Source: Sphingomonas ginsenosidimutans
GTDB taxonomy: Bacteria > Pseudomonadota > Alphaproteobacteria > Sphingomonadales > Sphingomonadaceae
DNA length: 64,000 bases
Assembly: GCF_002374835.1 (NCBI RefSeq)
Contig: NZ_NWVD01000002.1
Location: 248,001-312,000, forward strand
Direction: 5' to 3'
The notes under the pieces were generated by a model. The model was given only the letters and a program-made list of their open reading frames with translations, was not told the origin of the DNA and ran no database searches. How positions within the stretch are numbered: position 1 is the first letter of the stretch; every line of letters starts with the position of its first letter. Shown here one piece after another: positions 8,082 to 16,259 of the stretch. A program made the position numbers and the translations under genes.

Positions 8082-11000
8082 TCAGAACTTCTTCGTCGCG
8101 CCGATGAAGAAATAGCGGCCGATCACGTCGTAATTCTGCGGGTCGTAATTGCCCTCCTGATCGCCCACCTGCGGCGGCGCGCGATTGAACAGGTTGGTCG
8201 CGCCCATGCGGAACTGGGTATTGTCGTCGACGTCGAACCGGGCGTTCAGGTCGAAGACGTTGTACGCGCGCACCCCGCGCGTCGTGCTGGCGGGCGACAC
8301 CACCTTGGCCGAATTGATCATGCTGTCGATATAGCGCCAGCGCAGCCCCAGGCTGGCCTGTCCCAGCGTGTAGTTGAACGACGTGATCGCCTTCCACCGC
8401 GGATGCGCGGTGCCCGCGGTGGTTTCCACGCCGACGCCGATCGACCCGGCGTAATCGTAATTGGGCGCCCCCGGCAGCGCCTGGATACGGAACCGGTCGA
8501 GGTAACTGACCGCCGAGTTGATCGCCAAATTCCCGGGGCCGACCGGGAAGCGCCAGTCGAACTGGATATCCACCCCGCGCACCTCATAAGTGCCCAGGTT
8601 CAACAGCGGCTGGAGCGGGTTGACCGGCACGCCGGTGTCGGTGTTGCGGGTGATGAGCGAGCAATAGTAATTGTTCGCCGCATAGGACGGGTTGTTGCCG
8701 CCCGAATTGAAGCAGAACTGGAACGCCTGCGCGATCGACAGCGGCCCCACCGCATCCTTGATCTTGATCGAATAGAAGTCGACCGACAGCGACAGGTTGC
8801 GGAACACGCCCGCGAACGGCGATTGCAGCACGCCGCCGGCGGAGAAGGTATCGGCGGTCTCCTCGCGCAGCTGCGGATTGCCGCCGGTCAACGCGAAGAC
8901 CTGCGCGGTGCCCAGCTGGTAGCTGTCGATGACGCTCGTCGGGATGCCCTGCGCCAGGCACAGGTTGCGCACCGCGCTGGCATTGGCGCCGCGGCGATAG
9001 GAGGAGCGCGTGTCGCACGGGTCACCGTTCGTCGTCGTGCTGCTGGCGGTGCCGATCGTGACGGATCCGGTCGATACCGGGGCGAACAATTCGCCCACGC
9101 TCGGCGCACGGATCGACCGGTTATACCCGCCGCGCAGTCGCAGCGGCTCGAACACGCGCCACGTCACGTCGGCCTTGTACGCATGGACGCCGCCGACCGA
9201 ATCATAGTTGGAGTAGCGGTAGCCCAGGTCCAGATCGAGTTGCTGGATCAGCGGGATGTCGTGCAGCAGCGGGACCAGCAATTCGCCGAACGCCTCGCCC
9301 GTGCTCACCGATCCGCCCGCCGCGCGCAGCACCGAATAGCCCAGGATGTCGCTGGTCCCGTTGGGCAGCGACAGCTGGCTGTCGGGCTGGAAGCCATAGG
9401 AATTGTAGCGATAGTCGCCACCGATCGCGAAGCGCACCTCGCCCGCGGGCAAGGTGAACAGCCCGCCCTGGATCGTCCCCTCGACCGTGCGCTGCTTCAG
9501 GTCGTTGGTGTTGAGCGTGCGGCGGCTGATGTAATCGATGCACGCCTGCGACGGGGTCAGGTTGCCGAACGGGTTGAACCCGCCCGCGCACAGCTCGGTC
9601 CCGCCGGTCGGCGAATTGAGCAGCTGCGCGATCGCGCTGGCCGATGCGCCGCCGCGCTGTTCGTTGCGGAACTTCGCCTGGCTGGTCGATGCGTACAGGT
9701 CCCAGGTCCAGTCGCGGATGCCCAGTTTGCCCGACAGCCCGGCGGTCACCTGCCACACGTCATAATCGTACTGCTGATACCGCGGGCCTAGGATGTTCAG
9801 CGCCTTGTAGAAGGTGAACGGTGCATTGGGGTTGGCGCGCGATTGCAGGATCGTCCCGAACGCCTGCGGGATGAACGGATTGGTGGTCGGCACGGTCAGG
9901 CCATAGACGTTCGACGCCAGCGTCGGGTTGGCGACCCCCAGCGAGGTATAGGTGGTATAGGTCGCCTGGACGAACGCCTTCACATCGTCCGATACGTCGT
10001 AATCGACCTTGCCGAACACGCTCCACCGGTCGAGATCGGATTGCAGCGACGCGCCGTTATAACCGAAATTGATCTGCTGCGCGTTGGTGCCCGAATTGAC
10101 GATATACGCCTCGTCGGTCTGCGGATCGCGGAAGTTGTAGACGGGGACGCCCGACGTCGAAAACAGCGTCTGGTCGGTGTTGAACCCGATCTGCCCGGTG
10201 TAGCGGCCCGCGCTGTTACCGGGGAGCGCGGGCGTGCCGTACTGGCCCTGGAACACCGAATTGACCGATGCCAGCGTCGGCGTGTTGCCACCGAACAGCA
10301 CGGTGCCCTGCGGAATCGTCGCCAATCCCGGCGTCGACTGGCGGAACACGTAATAATCGCGCCCCCGCTGCAACGCGCGCTCGCGGTTGGTATAGTCGAT
10401 CGACAGCACCGCCGAGCCGCGGTCGTCGGCGAACTTCGACCCCATCGTCGCGGTCAGGCGATAGGAGTTGCCGTCGCCATAGTCGCTGACGCCGGTCTGG
10501 CCGTTCAGCTCCAGCCCCTTGAAATTGCGCTTCAGCCGGAAATTGACGACGCCCGCGGTCGCGTCCGAACCATAGGTGGTCGATGCGCCGCCGGTGATGA
10601 CCTCGATATTCTCGATCAGCGCCTCGGGCAGGATGTTGAGGTCGACCGACCCGTCGGGGTTCGACGGCTGGATGCGCCGCCCGTCGAGCAGCAGCAGCGT
10701 GCGCTTCGATCCCAGCCCGCGCAGGCTGGCATAGGCCTGCCCGCCGTTCAGCCCGGTCGACGTGCTGCCGCCGTTGGCCGCGCCGAACGCGCCGCTGAAC
10801 TGCGGCAGCTGGGTCAGCGCGCTTTCGACGGTGACTCGCCCGGTATTCTCCAGCGTGTCCTGCGACAGCGACACGATCGGCGAATTGGCGACGTAATCGG
10901 GGCGCGCGATGCGCGATCCGGTGATGACGATCTCCTCGCCGGCCGATGGCGCGGCGCTCTCGCGCGCTTCCTCGACCGACGGCGGCGGGCTTTCGGGCAC

Positions 11001-11090
11001 CGCGGTCTGCGCGTGCGCCTGCGCGGCGATCAGCGCGAGCGTGCAGGTGCCGGCGGCAAGGAGGAAGCGGCGATCGAGTCGCTGGTGCAT
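8082..11090 (-). CDS. TonB-dependent receptor, upstream partner of amidohydrolase
   Basis: A 1002-residue outer membrane receptor. It has a signal peptide (FLLAAGTCTLALIAAQAHAQ), the EIVITGSRI lead of the plug near residue 55, SLRGLGSKRTLLLLDGRR, and TTYGSDATAGVVNFRLKR, then a beta-barrel ending IGATKKF. The open frame continues far upstream to 12773, but that extension is antisense to the M48 protease; the signal peptide fixes the start near 11090. It is followed by the M20D amidohydrolase at 32 bases, forming a likely two-gene operon. Ligand unknown; an acylated amino acid or similar amide is the natural guess from the partner. Confidence 0.94.
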   Translation of the reverse strand: MHQRLDRRFLLAAGTCTLALIAAQAHAQTAVPESPPPSVEEARESAAPSAGEEIVITGSRIARPDYVANSPIVSLSQDTLENTGRVTVESALTQLPQFSGAFGAANGGSTSTGLNGGQAYASLRGLGSKRTLLLLDGRRIQPSNPDGSVDLNILPEALIENIEVITGGASTTYGSDATAGVVNFRLKRNFKGLELNGQTGVSDYGDGNSYRLTATMGSKFADDRGSAVLSIDYTNRERALQRGRDYYVFRQSTPGLATIPQGTVLFGGNTPTLASVNSVFQGQYGTPALPGNSAGRYTGQIGFNTDQTLFSTSGVPVYNFRDPQTDEAYIVNSGTNAQQINFGYNGASLQSDLDRWSVFGKVDYDVSDDVKAFVQATYTTYTSLGVANPTLASNVYGLTVPTTNPFIPQAFGTILQSRANPNAPFTFYKALNILGPRYQQYDYDVWQVTAGLSGKLGIRDWTWDLYASTSQAKFRNEQRGGASASAIAQLLNSPTGGTELCAGGFNPFGNLTPSQACIDYISRRTLNTNDLKQRTVEGTIQGGLFTLPAGEVRFAIGGDYRYNSYGFQPDSQLSLPNGTSDILGYSVLRAAGGSVSTGEAFGELLVPLLHDIPLIQQLDLDLGYRYSNYDSVGGVHAYKADVTWRVFEPLRLRGGYNRSIRAPSVGELFAPVSTGSVTIGTASSTTTNGDPCDTRSSYRRGANASAVRNLCLAQGIPTSVIDSYQLGTAQVFALTGGNPQLREETADTFSAGGVLQSPFAGVFRNLSLSVDFYSIKIKDAVGPLSIAQAFQFCFNSGGNNPSYAANNYYCSLITRNTDTGVPVNPLQPLLNLGTYEVRGVDIQFDWRFPVGPGNLAINSAVSYLDRFRIQALPGAPNYDYAGSIGVGVETTAGTAHPRWKAITSFNYTLGQASLGLRWRYIDSMINSAKVVSPASTTRGVRAYNVFDLNARFDVDDNTQFRMGATNLFNRAPPQVGDQEGNYDPQNYDVIGRYFFIGATKKF

Positions 11091-11279
11091 GGCATAAGTC
11101 CCTGGATGGGCCGCCTCGTTCGCGGGCGGCTTCATCGGGAAAGACGCATGGTTGTGGCGCCCCCTCACGCCGCCATATGAAAAAAGTTTCACCAAACCGG
11201 TCGCGCGGGTAACGAACGGTCGCGGTGAAACCGCGTGCCGGATCGGGCATTGTGCGGGAAAACGGGAGGACGCTGATCC

Positions 11280-12719
11280 ATGTTGCGCCACGTCACCATC
11301 GCCGCCGCGCTCGCCGCTACCGCGGCGCCCGCGCTTGCGCAGTCGAACGCGGTGCGCAGCATCTCCGCCTCGGACAAGGCGCAGGGCGCGCAAGCCAATC
11401 CGCAGCTGCTGGCCGAATTCGGCGGCCGCTATGACGGGCCGCAGGCCGCCTATGTCGAACAGGTCGGCAAACGGGTGGCGGTGCAGTCCGGGCTGTCGAA
11501 CGCGGCAGGCGATTTCACCGTCGCATTGCTCAACTCGCCGGTCGAAAACGCCTTCGCGATCCCCGGCGGCTATATCTACGTCACGCGCCAGCTGCTCGCG
11601 CTGATGAATTCGGAGGCCGAACTGGCCTCGGTGATGGGGCATGAGGTCGGGCACGTCGCCGCGCGCCATTCCGCCGGCCGGCAGAAGACGGGGACGATCG
11701 CGGGCGTGCTGGCCGGCATCGTCGGCGCGGTGGCGGGCAATGGCGCGGTCGGCCAGCTGGTCGGCGCGGGGGCGCAGCAGGCGGCCGGGCTGTACACCCT
11801 CAAATACGGCCGCGATCAGGAATATGCCGCCGATTCGCTGGGGGTGAAGTACATCACCGCCGCGGGCTACGATCCCTATGCCGCCGCCGACATGCTGGCG
11901 CAGCTCAATGCCGCCACCACGCTCCAGGCGCGGGTCGCGGGACGCGATGCCAATGCGGTGCCGACCTGGGCCTCCACCCACCCCAACAGCATCGACCGCA
12001 TCCGCCGCGCCGCGCGGCTGGCCGCGGCGACCGGGCGCCCCGACGTCGAACCGCTGCAGGACGTGGCGTTCCTGCGCCGCCTTGACGGGCTGCGCTATGA
12101 CGATGACCCGCGCGAGGGCGTGATCGAGGGGCAGACGTTCCGCCATCCGGGGCTGCGGCTGCGCTTCACCGCGCCGCCCGGATATACGATCGCGAACGGG
12201 ACGCAGGCGGTCACCGTCGCGGGCAATGGCGGCCAGGCGCAGCTGCGCACCGCTGCCGCGACCGGTGATCTGCCCGCCTTCATCGCGTCGCGTTTTCGCT
12301 CGCTCGGCGCGACGTCCGTGCCCGATGACGTGCGCACCGGCTCCGCCAACGGCCTTTCCTATGCCGTGTCCACCCTGCGCGCCGCCGCAAATGGACGCGC
12401 GGTCGACGCGACGATCGTCGCCTATCGCTTTCCCAATGCGACCAATTACTGGACGATCGTGACGCCGGCGGGCGCCGGAACGGGCGCGTTGCATCCGCTG
12501 GTCGCCAGCATGGCGCCGCTCTCCACCGCGGACGCATCGGCGATAAAGGGCAAGCGAATCCGCATCCTGACGGTGAAGAACGGCGATACGATCGACACGT
12601 TCTCGCGCCAGATGGCCTATCCGACGCTCCAGCGCGACCGCTTCCTGACGCTCAACGGGCTGGACGCGGATGCCACGCTTCGTCCCGGAATGTTGGTAAA
12701 GGTCGTGACGTCGGGCTGA
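11280..12719 (+). CDS. Periplasmic M48-family metalloprotease
   Basis: A 479-residue zinc protease. Residues 1-20 are a signal peptide. The catalytic zinc motif HEVGH lies at 121-125 and the third ligand is in RDQEYAADSLG near 180. This resembles BepA/Oma87-associated M48 proteases that act on outer membrane proteins, a family-level inference. The C-terminal region after residue 420 (KNGDTIDTFSRQM through LRPGMLVKVV) looks like a degenerate LysM-type module that could bind peptidoglycan. GGGAGGA sits upstream of the start. It is divergent from the TonB receptor and followed by a glycosyltransferase at 25 bases. Confidence 0.92.
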   Translation: MLRHVTIAAALAATAAPALAQSNAVRSISASDKAQGAQANPQLLAEFGGRYDGPQAAYVEQVGKRVAVQSGLSNAAGDFTVALLNSPVENAFAIPGGYIYVTRQLLALMNSEAELASVMGHEVGHVAARHSAGRQKTGTIAGVLAGIVGAVAGNGAVGQLVGAGAQQAAGLYTLKYGRDQEYAADSLGVKYITAAGYDPYAAADMLAQLNAATTLQARVAGRDANAVPTWASTHPNSIDRIRRAARLAAATGRPDVEPLQDVAFLRRLDGLRYDDDPREGVIEGQTFRHPGLRLRFTAPPGYTIANGTQAVTVAGNGGQAQLRTAAATGDLPAFIASRFRSLGATSVPDDVRTGSANGLSYAVSTLRAAANGRAVDATIVAYRFPNATNYWTIVTPAGAGTGALHPLVASMAPLSTADASAIKGKRIRILTVKNGDTIDTFSRQMAYPTLQRDRFLTLNGLDADATLRPGMLVKVVTSG

Positions 12720-12744
12720 TCCGCCGCTAAAGCGCGGCGCCACC

Positions 12745-13764
12745 ATGCACCGCCCCGCGCTCTCGGTCGTCATTCCCTGCTACAACGAAGAAGCCACGTT
12801 GCCGCTTCTCCATGCCCGCGTGTCCGCCGCCGCCTTCGCGGCGGTCGGCGCGGATCATGAGATCGTGCTCGTCAACGACGGCTCGCGCGACGACAGCTGG
12901 GCGGTGATGCAGGCGCTGGCGACCGCCGACTGCCACGTCGTGGCGATCAACCTGTCGCGCAACCATGGCCACCAGCTCGCGCTCACCGCCGGGCTGGATC
13001 TGTGTTCCGGGCAGCAAATCCTCATCATCGACGCCGATCTGCAGGACCCGCCCGAGTTGTTGACCGAGATGCGCGCGGTGATGGCGCGCGACGGCGCCGA
13101 CGTCGTCTATGCCGTCCGCCGCCAGCGCGCCGGGGAGACGTGGTTCAAGAAAGCAACCGCCGCCGCCTTCTACCGTGTGCTCGACCGCGTCACCGACACC
13201 CCAATCCCGCTCGACACCGGTGATTTCCGCCTGATGACGCGCCGCGCGCTCGACGCGCTGCTCGCGCTGCCCGAACAGGCGCGCTTCATCCGCGGGATGG
13301 TGGCATGGGTCGGTTTCCGCCAGGTTCCCTTCCCCTATGACCGCGCGGAACGGCACGCGGGCGAGACTCACTATCCGCTCGCCAAGATGATCCGCCTCGC
13401 GCTCGACGCGGTCACCGGCTTTTCCACCGCGCCGTTGCGCTGGGCCAGCCATCTGTCGGTGATCCTGGCGGGCTGTTCGCTGCTGCTGCTCTTCTACATC
13501 GGCTTCGGCTATTTCAGCGGCGGGCGGGTACAGGGCTGGACCTCGACGATGCTGGTCGTGGTGGTGCTCAGCGCGATCCAGATGTTCGTGCTGGGGATGA
13601 TCGGCGAATATCTCGGGCGACTGTATATCGAGGCGAAGCGGCGTCCGCTGTATCTGGTCGCCGATATCGCGGGCGTCGCGCACGGCCGCGCGACGCTGGG
13701 CTTCCAGGCGGAGGCGACGCGCATCCCCGACGCGCAGGTGGCGAGCGAAGCGCCTGCAGCGTAG
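12745..13764 (+). CDS. Family 2 glycosyltransferase, GtrB/DPM1-like, membrane bound
   Basis: A 339-residue transferase of the polyprenyl-phosphate sugar type. The GT-A domain begins LSVVIPCYNEEATLP, has VLVNDGSRDDSW near residue 50, the metal-binding IDADLQDPPEL near 95, and ends in two membrane helices (VILAGCSLLLLFYIGFGYF and MLVVVVLSAIQMFVLGMIG), followed by the EYLGRLYIEAKRRP tail typical of GtrB/DPM-like enzymes. It likely loads a sugar onto undecaprenyl phosphate for cell envelope glycosylation. No flippase (GtrA) or dedicated acceptor transferase is adjacent. Confidence 0.9.
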   Translation: MHRPALSVVIPCYNEEATLPLLHARVSAAAFAAVGADHEIVLVNDGSRDDSWAVMQALATADCHVVAINLSRNHGHQLALTAGLDLCSGQQILIIDADLQDPPELLTEMRAVMARDGADVVYAVRRQRAGETWFKKATAAAFYRVLDRVTDTPIPLDTGDFRLMTRRALDALLALPEQARFIRGMVAWVGFRQVPFPYDRAERHAGETHYPLAKMIRLALDAVTGFSTAPLRWASHLSVILAGCSLLLLFYIGFGYFSGGRVQGWTSTMLVVVVLSAIQMFVLGMIGEYLGRLYIEAKRRPLYLVADIAGVAHGRATLGFQAEATRIPDAQVASEAPAA

Positions 13765-13818
13765 CGCACCAGCGCAGGCTGGGGCCTTCATCGATCGGCG
13801 ATACGCCTGCCGCACGAG

Positions 13819-13838
13819 ATCCCGGCCTGTGCCGGGAT
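13819..13838. repeat. REP-like palindrome
   Basis: ATCCCGGC (13819-13826) and GCCGGGAT (13831-13838) form a perfect 8-base stem with loop CTGT, followed by GACGCG. It sits in the 86-base gap between the GT2 gene and lysC, which converge. Very similar palindromes are, from memory, dispersed many times in sphingomonad genomes. It could also act as a bidirectional transcription barrier. Confidence 0.55.
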
Positions 13839-13850
13839 GACGCGCGTTCC

Positions 13851-15122
13851 TTACGCCGCTTCCTCGGCATCCAGCCCATAGGCGGTGTGCAGCACGCGCA
13901 CCGCCAGTTCGGTCTCGTCCTCGTGGATCAGCACGCTGACCTTGATCTCGCTGGTGGAGATCGCCTGGATGTTGATCCCACGCGCGCCCAGCGTCGTGAA
14001 CATCGTGCTGGCGACGCCCGCATGGCTGCGCATCCCCACGCCGACGACGCTGACCTTCGCGACGCGCGTGTCGTGGACCAGATCGGCGAAGCCGATCGCG
14101 CCGCGCGCCTGGTTCAGCGCCTCGATCGATCGCGCCAGATCGGCGGCGGGGACGGTGAAGGTCACGTCCGTCGCGCTCGCCGATCCCGCGCTCTGGTGCG
14201 CGATATTCTGGATGATCATGTCGACGTTGATGTTGGCCGCGGCGAGCGGTTCGAAGATCGCCGCGACCGAGCCGGGCTTGTCGGGCACCGCGGTCAGCGT
14301 GATCTTCGCCTCGTTCTTGTCGTGCGCGATGCCGGTGATCAGCTGGCGTTCCACTTCGGTAATCTCCTCTTCGCCCACGATCATCGTTCCGGGCAGCGTA
14401 TCCGCCATCGGTGCGTCGTCACCCGTGAAGGACGACAGCACCTGCACGCGGACGTTCTTCTTCATCGCCAGACCGACCGAGCGCGTCTGGAGCACCTTGG
14501 CCCCGACGCTGGCCAGTTCGAGCATCTCCTCATAGGTCACCTTGGCCAGCTTGCGCGCGCGCGGCACGATGCGCGGGTCGGTGGTATAGACGCCATCGAC
14601 GTCGGTGTAGATGTCGCAGCGGTCGGCCTTCATCGCCGCCGCCATCGCCACCGCCGACGTGTCCGACCCGCCGCGACCCAGCGTGGTGATGCGGTGGTCG
14701 TCGGAAACGCCCTGGAACCCCGGGATCACCGCCACCTCGCCCGCCGCCAGACTGGCGTCGAGCGCGTCGGTGTCGATCTCGCCGATCCGCGCCTTGGCAA
14801 AGGCATCGTCGGTATGGATCGGCAATTGCCACCCCAGCCACGACCGCGCCGGCACGCCGATCGCCTGCAGCGCGATCGCCAGCAGCCCGCTGGTCACCTG
14901 CTCGCCGGAGGCGACGACGACGTCATATTCGCGCGGATCGTACAGCGGCGAGGCTTCGCGGCAGAAACCGACCAGCCGATCGGTCTCCCCCGCCATCGCC
15001 GAGACGACCACCGCCACCTGGTTGCCCGCCGCCACCTCGCGTTTCACCCGCGCGGCGACCGAGCGAATCCGCTCGATCCCCGCCATCGAGGTGCCGCCGA
15101 ATTTCATGACGATGCGCGCCAC
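13851..15122 (-). CDS. lysC: Aspartate kinase
   Basis: A 423-residue kinase that phosphorylates aspartate at the entry to lysine, threonine, methionine and diaminopimelate synthesis. Starting at GTG 15122 gives MARIVMKFGGTSMAG, matching the family start with the KFGGTS nucleotide motif; the ATG at 15242 would overlap ubiG. GRGGSDTSAVAMAAA is present mid-protein, and two ACT domains at the C-terminus (from about residue 265) suggest feedback inhibition by lysine and/or threonine. It is divergent from ubiG with 51 bases between starts, leaving no room for a lysine riboswitch. Confidence 0.96.
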   Translation of the reverse strand: MARIVMKFGGTSMAGIERIRSVAARVKREVAAGNQVAVVVSAMAGETDRLVGFCREASPLYDPREYDVVVASGEQVTSGLLAIALQAIGVPARSWLGWQLPIHTDDAFAKARIGEIDTDALDASLAAGEVAVIPGFQGVSDDHRITTLGRGGSDTSAVAMAAAMKADRCDIYTDVDGVYTTDPRIVPRARKLAKVTYEEMLELASVGAKVLQTRSVGLAMKKNVRVQVLSSFTGDDAPMADTLPGTMIVGEEEITEVERQLITGIAHDKNEAKITLTAVPDKPGSVAAIFEPLAAANINVDMIIQNIAHQSAGSASATDVTFTVPAADLARSIEALNQARGAIGFADLVHDTRVAKVSVVGVGMRSHAGVASTMFTTLGARGINIQAISTSEIKVSVLIHEDETELAVRVLHTAYGLDAEEAA

Positions 15123-15173
15123 AGCCTGTCCAAACGCCTTGGGATAGAAGGGGCGTCCTGATAGGAAGCACGC

Positions 15174-15923
15174 ATGACCGACGCAAGCGTAACAACCGTA
15201 ACCATTCCGCACCCGTCGATCGTCGCGGCGGAGGCGGCGCATTTCGGCAAGCTGGCGCAGGAATGGTGGGATCCCAAGGGATCGTCAGCGATGCTCCACC
15301 GGCTCAACCCGGTCCGGCTGCGCTATGTGCGCGGCGCGATCGACCGGCATTGGGATCTGGACGACGCCGGCTTCACCCCACTGGCGGGGCGCCGCGCGCT
15401 CGACATGGGGTGCGGCGCGGGGCTGCTGGCGGAGCCGCTGGCGCGGATGGGCGCGGCGGTGACCGCGGTCGATGCCGCCGCGGAAAGCATCGCGGTGGCG
15501 CGGCTCCACGCCGAAGGGCGCGGGCTGGCGATCGACTATCGCGCCGGCGGGGTCGAGGCGGTGGCGGGGGAGGCGTTCGACCTTGTTACCTCGATGGAAG
15601 TGGTTGAGCATGTCGCCGATCCGAATGCCTTCGTGGCGGCACTGGCGGCGGCGGTGGCGCCGGGCGGATTGCTGGTGATGAGCACGCCCAACCGCACATT
15701 GCTGAGCCGGGTCGCGCTGGTGGAGGCCGCCGAACGGCTCGGCCACATTCCGCGCGGCACGCATGATTGGGACAGGTTCCTCACCCCCGACGAATTGACC
15801 GCGACGATCGCCGATGCGGGGCTGGAAGTCACCGACGTTACCGGCCTGACGCTCGGGACCAAGGGGTTCGCGCTGGGCGGATCGACGGCGCTCGACTATT
15901 TCGTCACGGCGCGACGCGCGTGA
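15174..15923 (+). CDS. ubiG: Ubiquinone biosynthesis O-methyltransferase UbiG
   Basis: A 249-residue SAM methyltransferase performing both O-methylations of the ubiquinone ring. The N-terminus has the UbiG signature FGKLAQEWWDPKGSSAMLHRLNP; the SAM loop is LDMGCGAGLLAEPLARMG near residue 77; later motifs are SMEVVEHVADP and STPNRT. The C-terminal LGTKGFALGGSTALDYF segment also matches UbiG. AGGA lies 6 bases before the ATG. ubiA, another ubiquinone gene, is in the same window at 52.4 kb. Confidence 0.95.
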   Translation: MTDASVTTVTIPHPSIVAAEAAHFGKLAQEWWDPKGSSAMLHRLNPVRLRYVRGAIDRHWDLDDAGFTPLAGRRALDMGCGAGLLAEPLARMGAAVTAVDAAAESIAVARLHAEGRGLAIDYRAGGVEAVAGEAFDLVTSMEVVEHVADPNAFVAALAAAVAPGGLLVMSTPNRTLLSRVALVEAAERLGHIPRGTHDWDRFLTPDELTATIADAGLEVTDVTGLTLGTKGFALGGSTALDYFVTARRA

Positions 15924-15926
15924 CGC

Positions 15927-16157
15927 TTAGCTGGGTTTCCGCACGACGCCGCGATCGACCATCTGCGGGCCGTTGCGGCGACACGCGGCGCTGACGACCG
16001 GATAATCCACGTCGGTGTTGCGCGCCAATGCAGCGGGCATCGCCGCCTGGCATTGCTGGATGGTGGCGTAGTGCGCCGGCTCGATTCGCGTCTGCGCGCA
16101 GTTGGTGACGCCGTCGCCGCAGCCCATGATCGCCAGAACGAAGAATACCGGTTCCAT
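15927..16157 (-). CDS. Conserved small cysteine-containing protein, unknown
   Basis: A 76-residue protein starting MEPVFFVLAIMGCGDG, with a short hydrophobic N-terminus and four cysteines that could form disulfides if exported. An in-frame ATG at 16199 adds a basic segment that would spoil the N-terminus, so I use 16157; the minus strand has GGGAGG shortly before it. The segment ending CRRNGPQMVDRGV is familiar from unnamed sphingomonad proteins. Function unknown. Confidence 0.7.
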   Translation of the reverse strand: MEPVFFVLAIMGCGDGVTNCAQTRIEPAHYATIQQCQAAMPAALARNTDVDYPVVSAACRRNGPQMVDRGVVRKPS

Positions 16158-16259
16158 CGCCGCCTCCCTACGCCGCTGAAAACGCTCGATTCGCCGCACC
16201 GTTCCCGCTGTCGCCCGCGCGGTTGACGCAGCGCATCACGAAGACGACATGTCACGGCG

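Noticed and set aside
11091..12773. Upstream extension of the second TonB receptor frame (total 1563 codons)
   Set aside because: The extension is antisense to the M48 protease and lies before a clear signal peptide at 11090, so it is not coding.
15123..15173. Possible lysine riboswitch before lysC
   Set aside because: Only 51 bases separate the lysC and ubiG start codons, too little for the aptamer, and no matching stems are seen.
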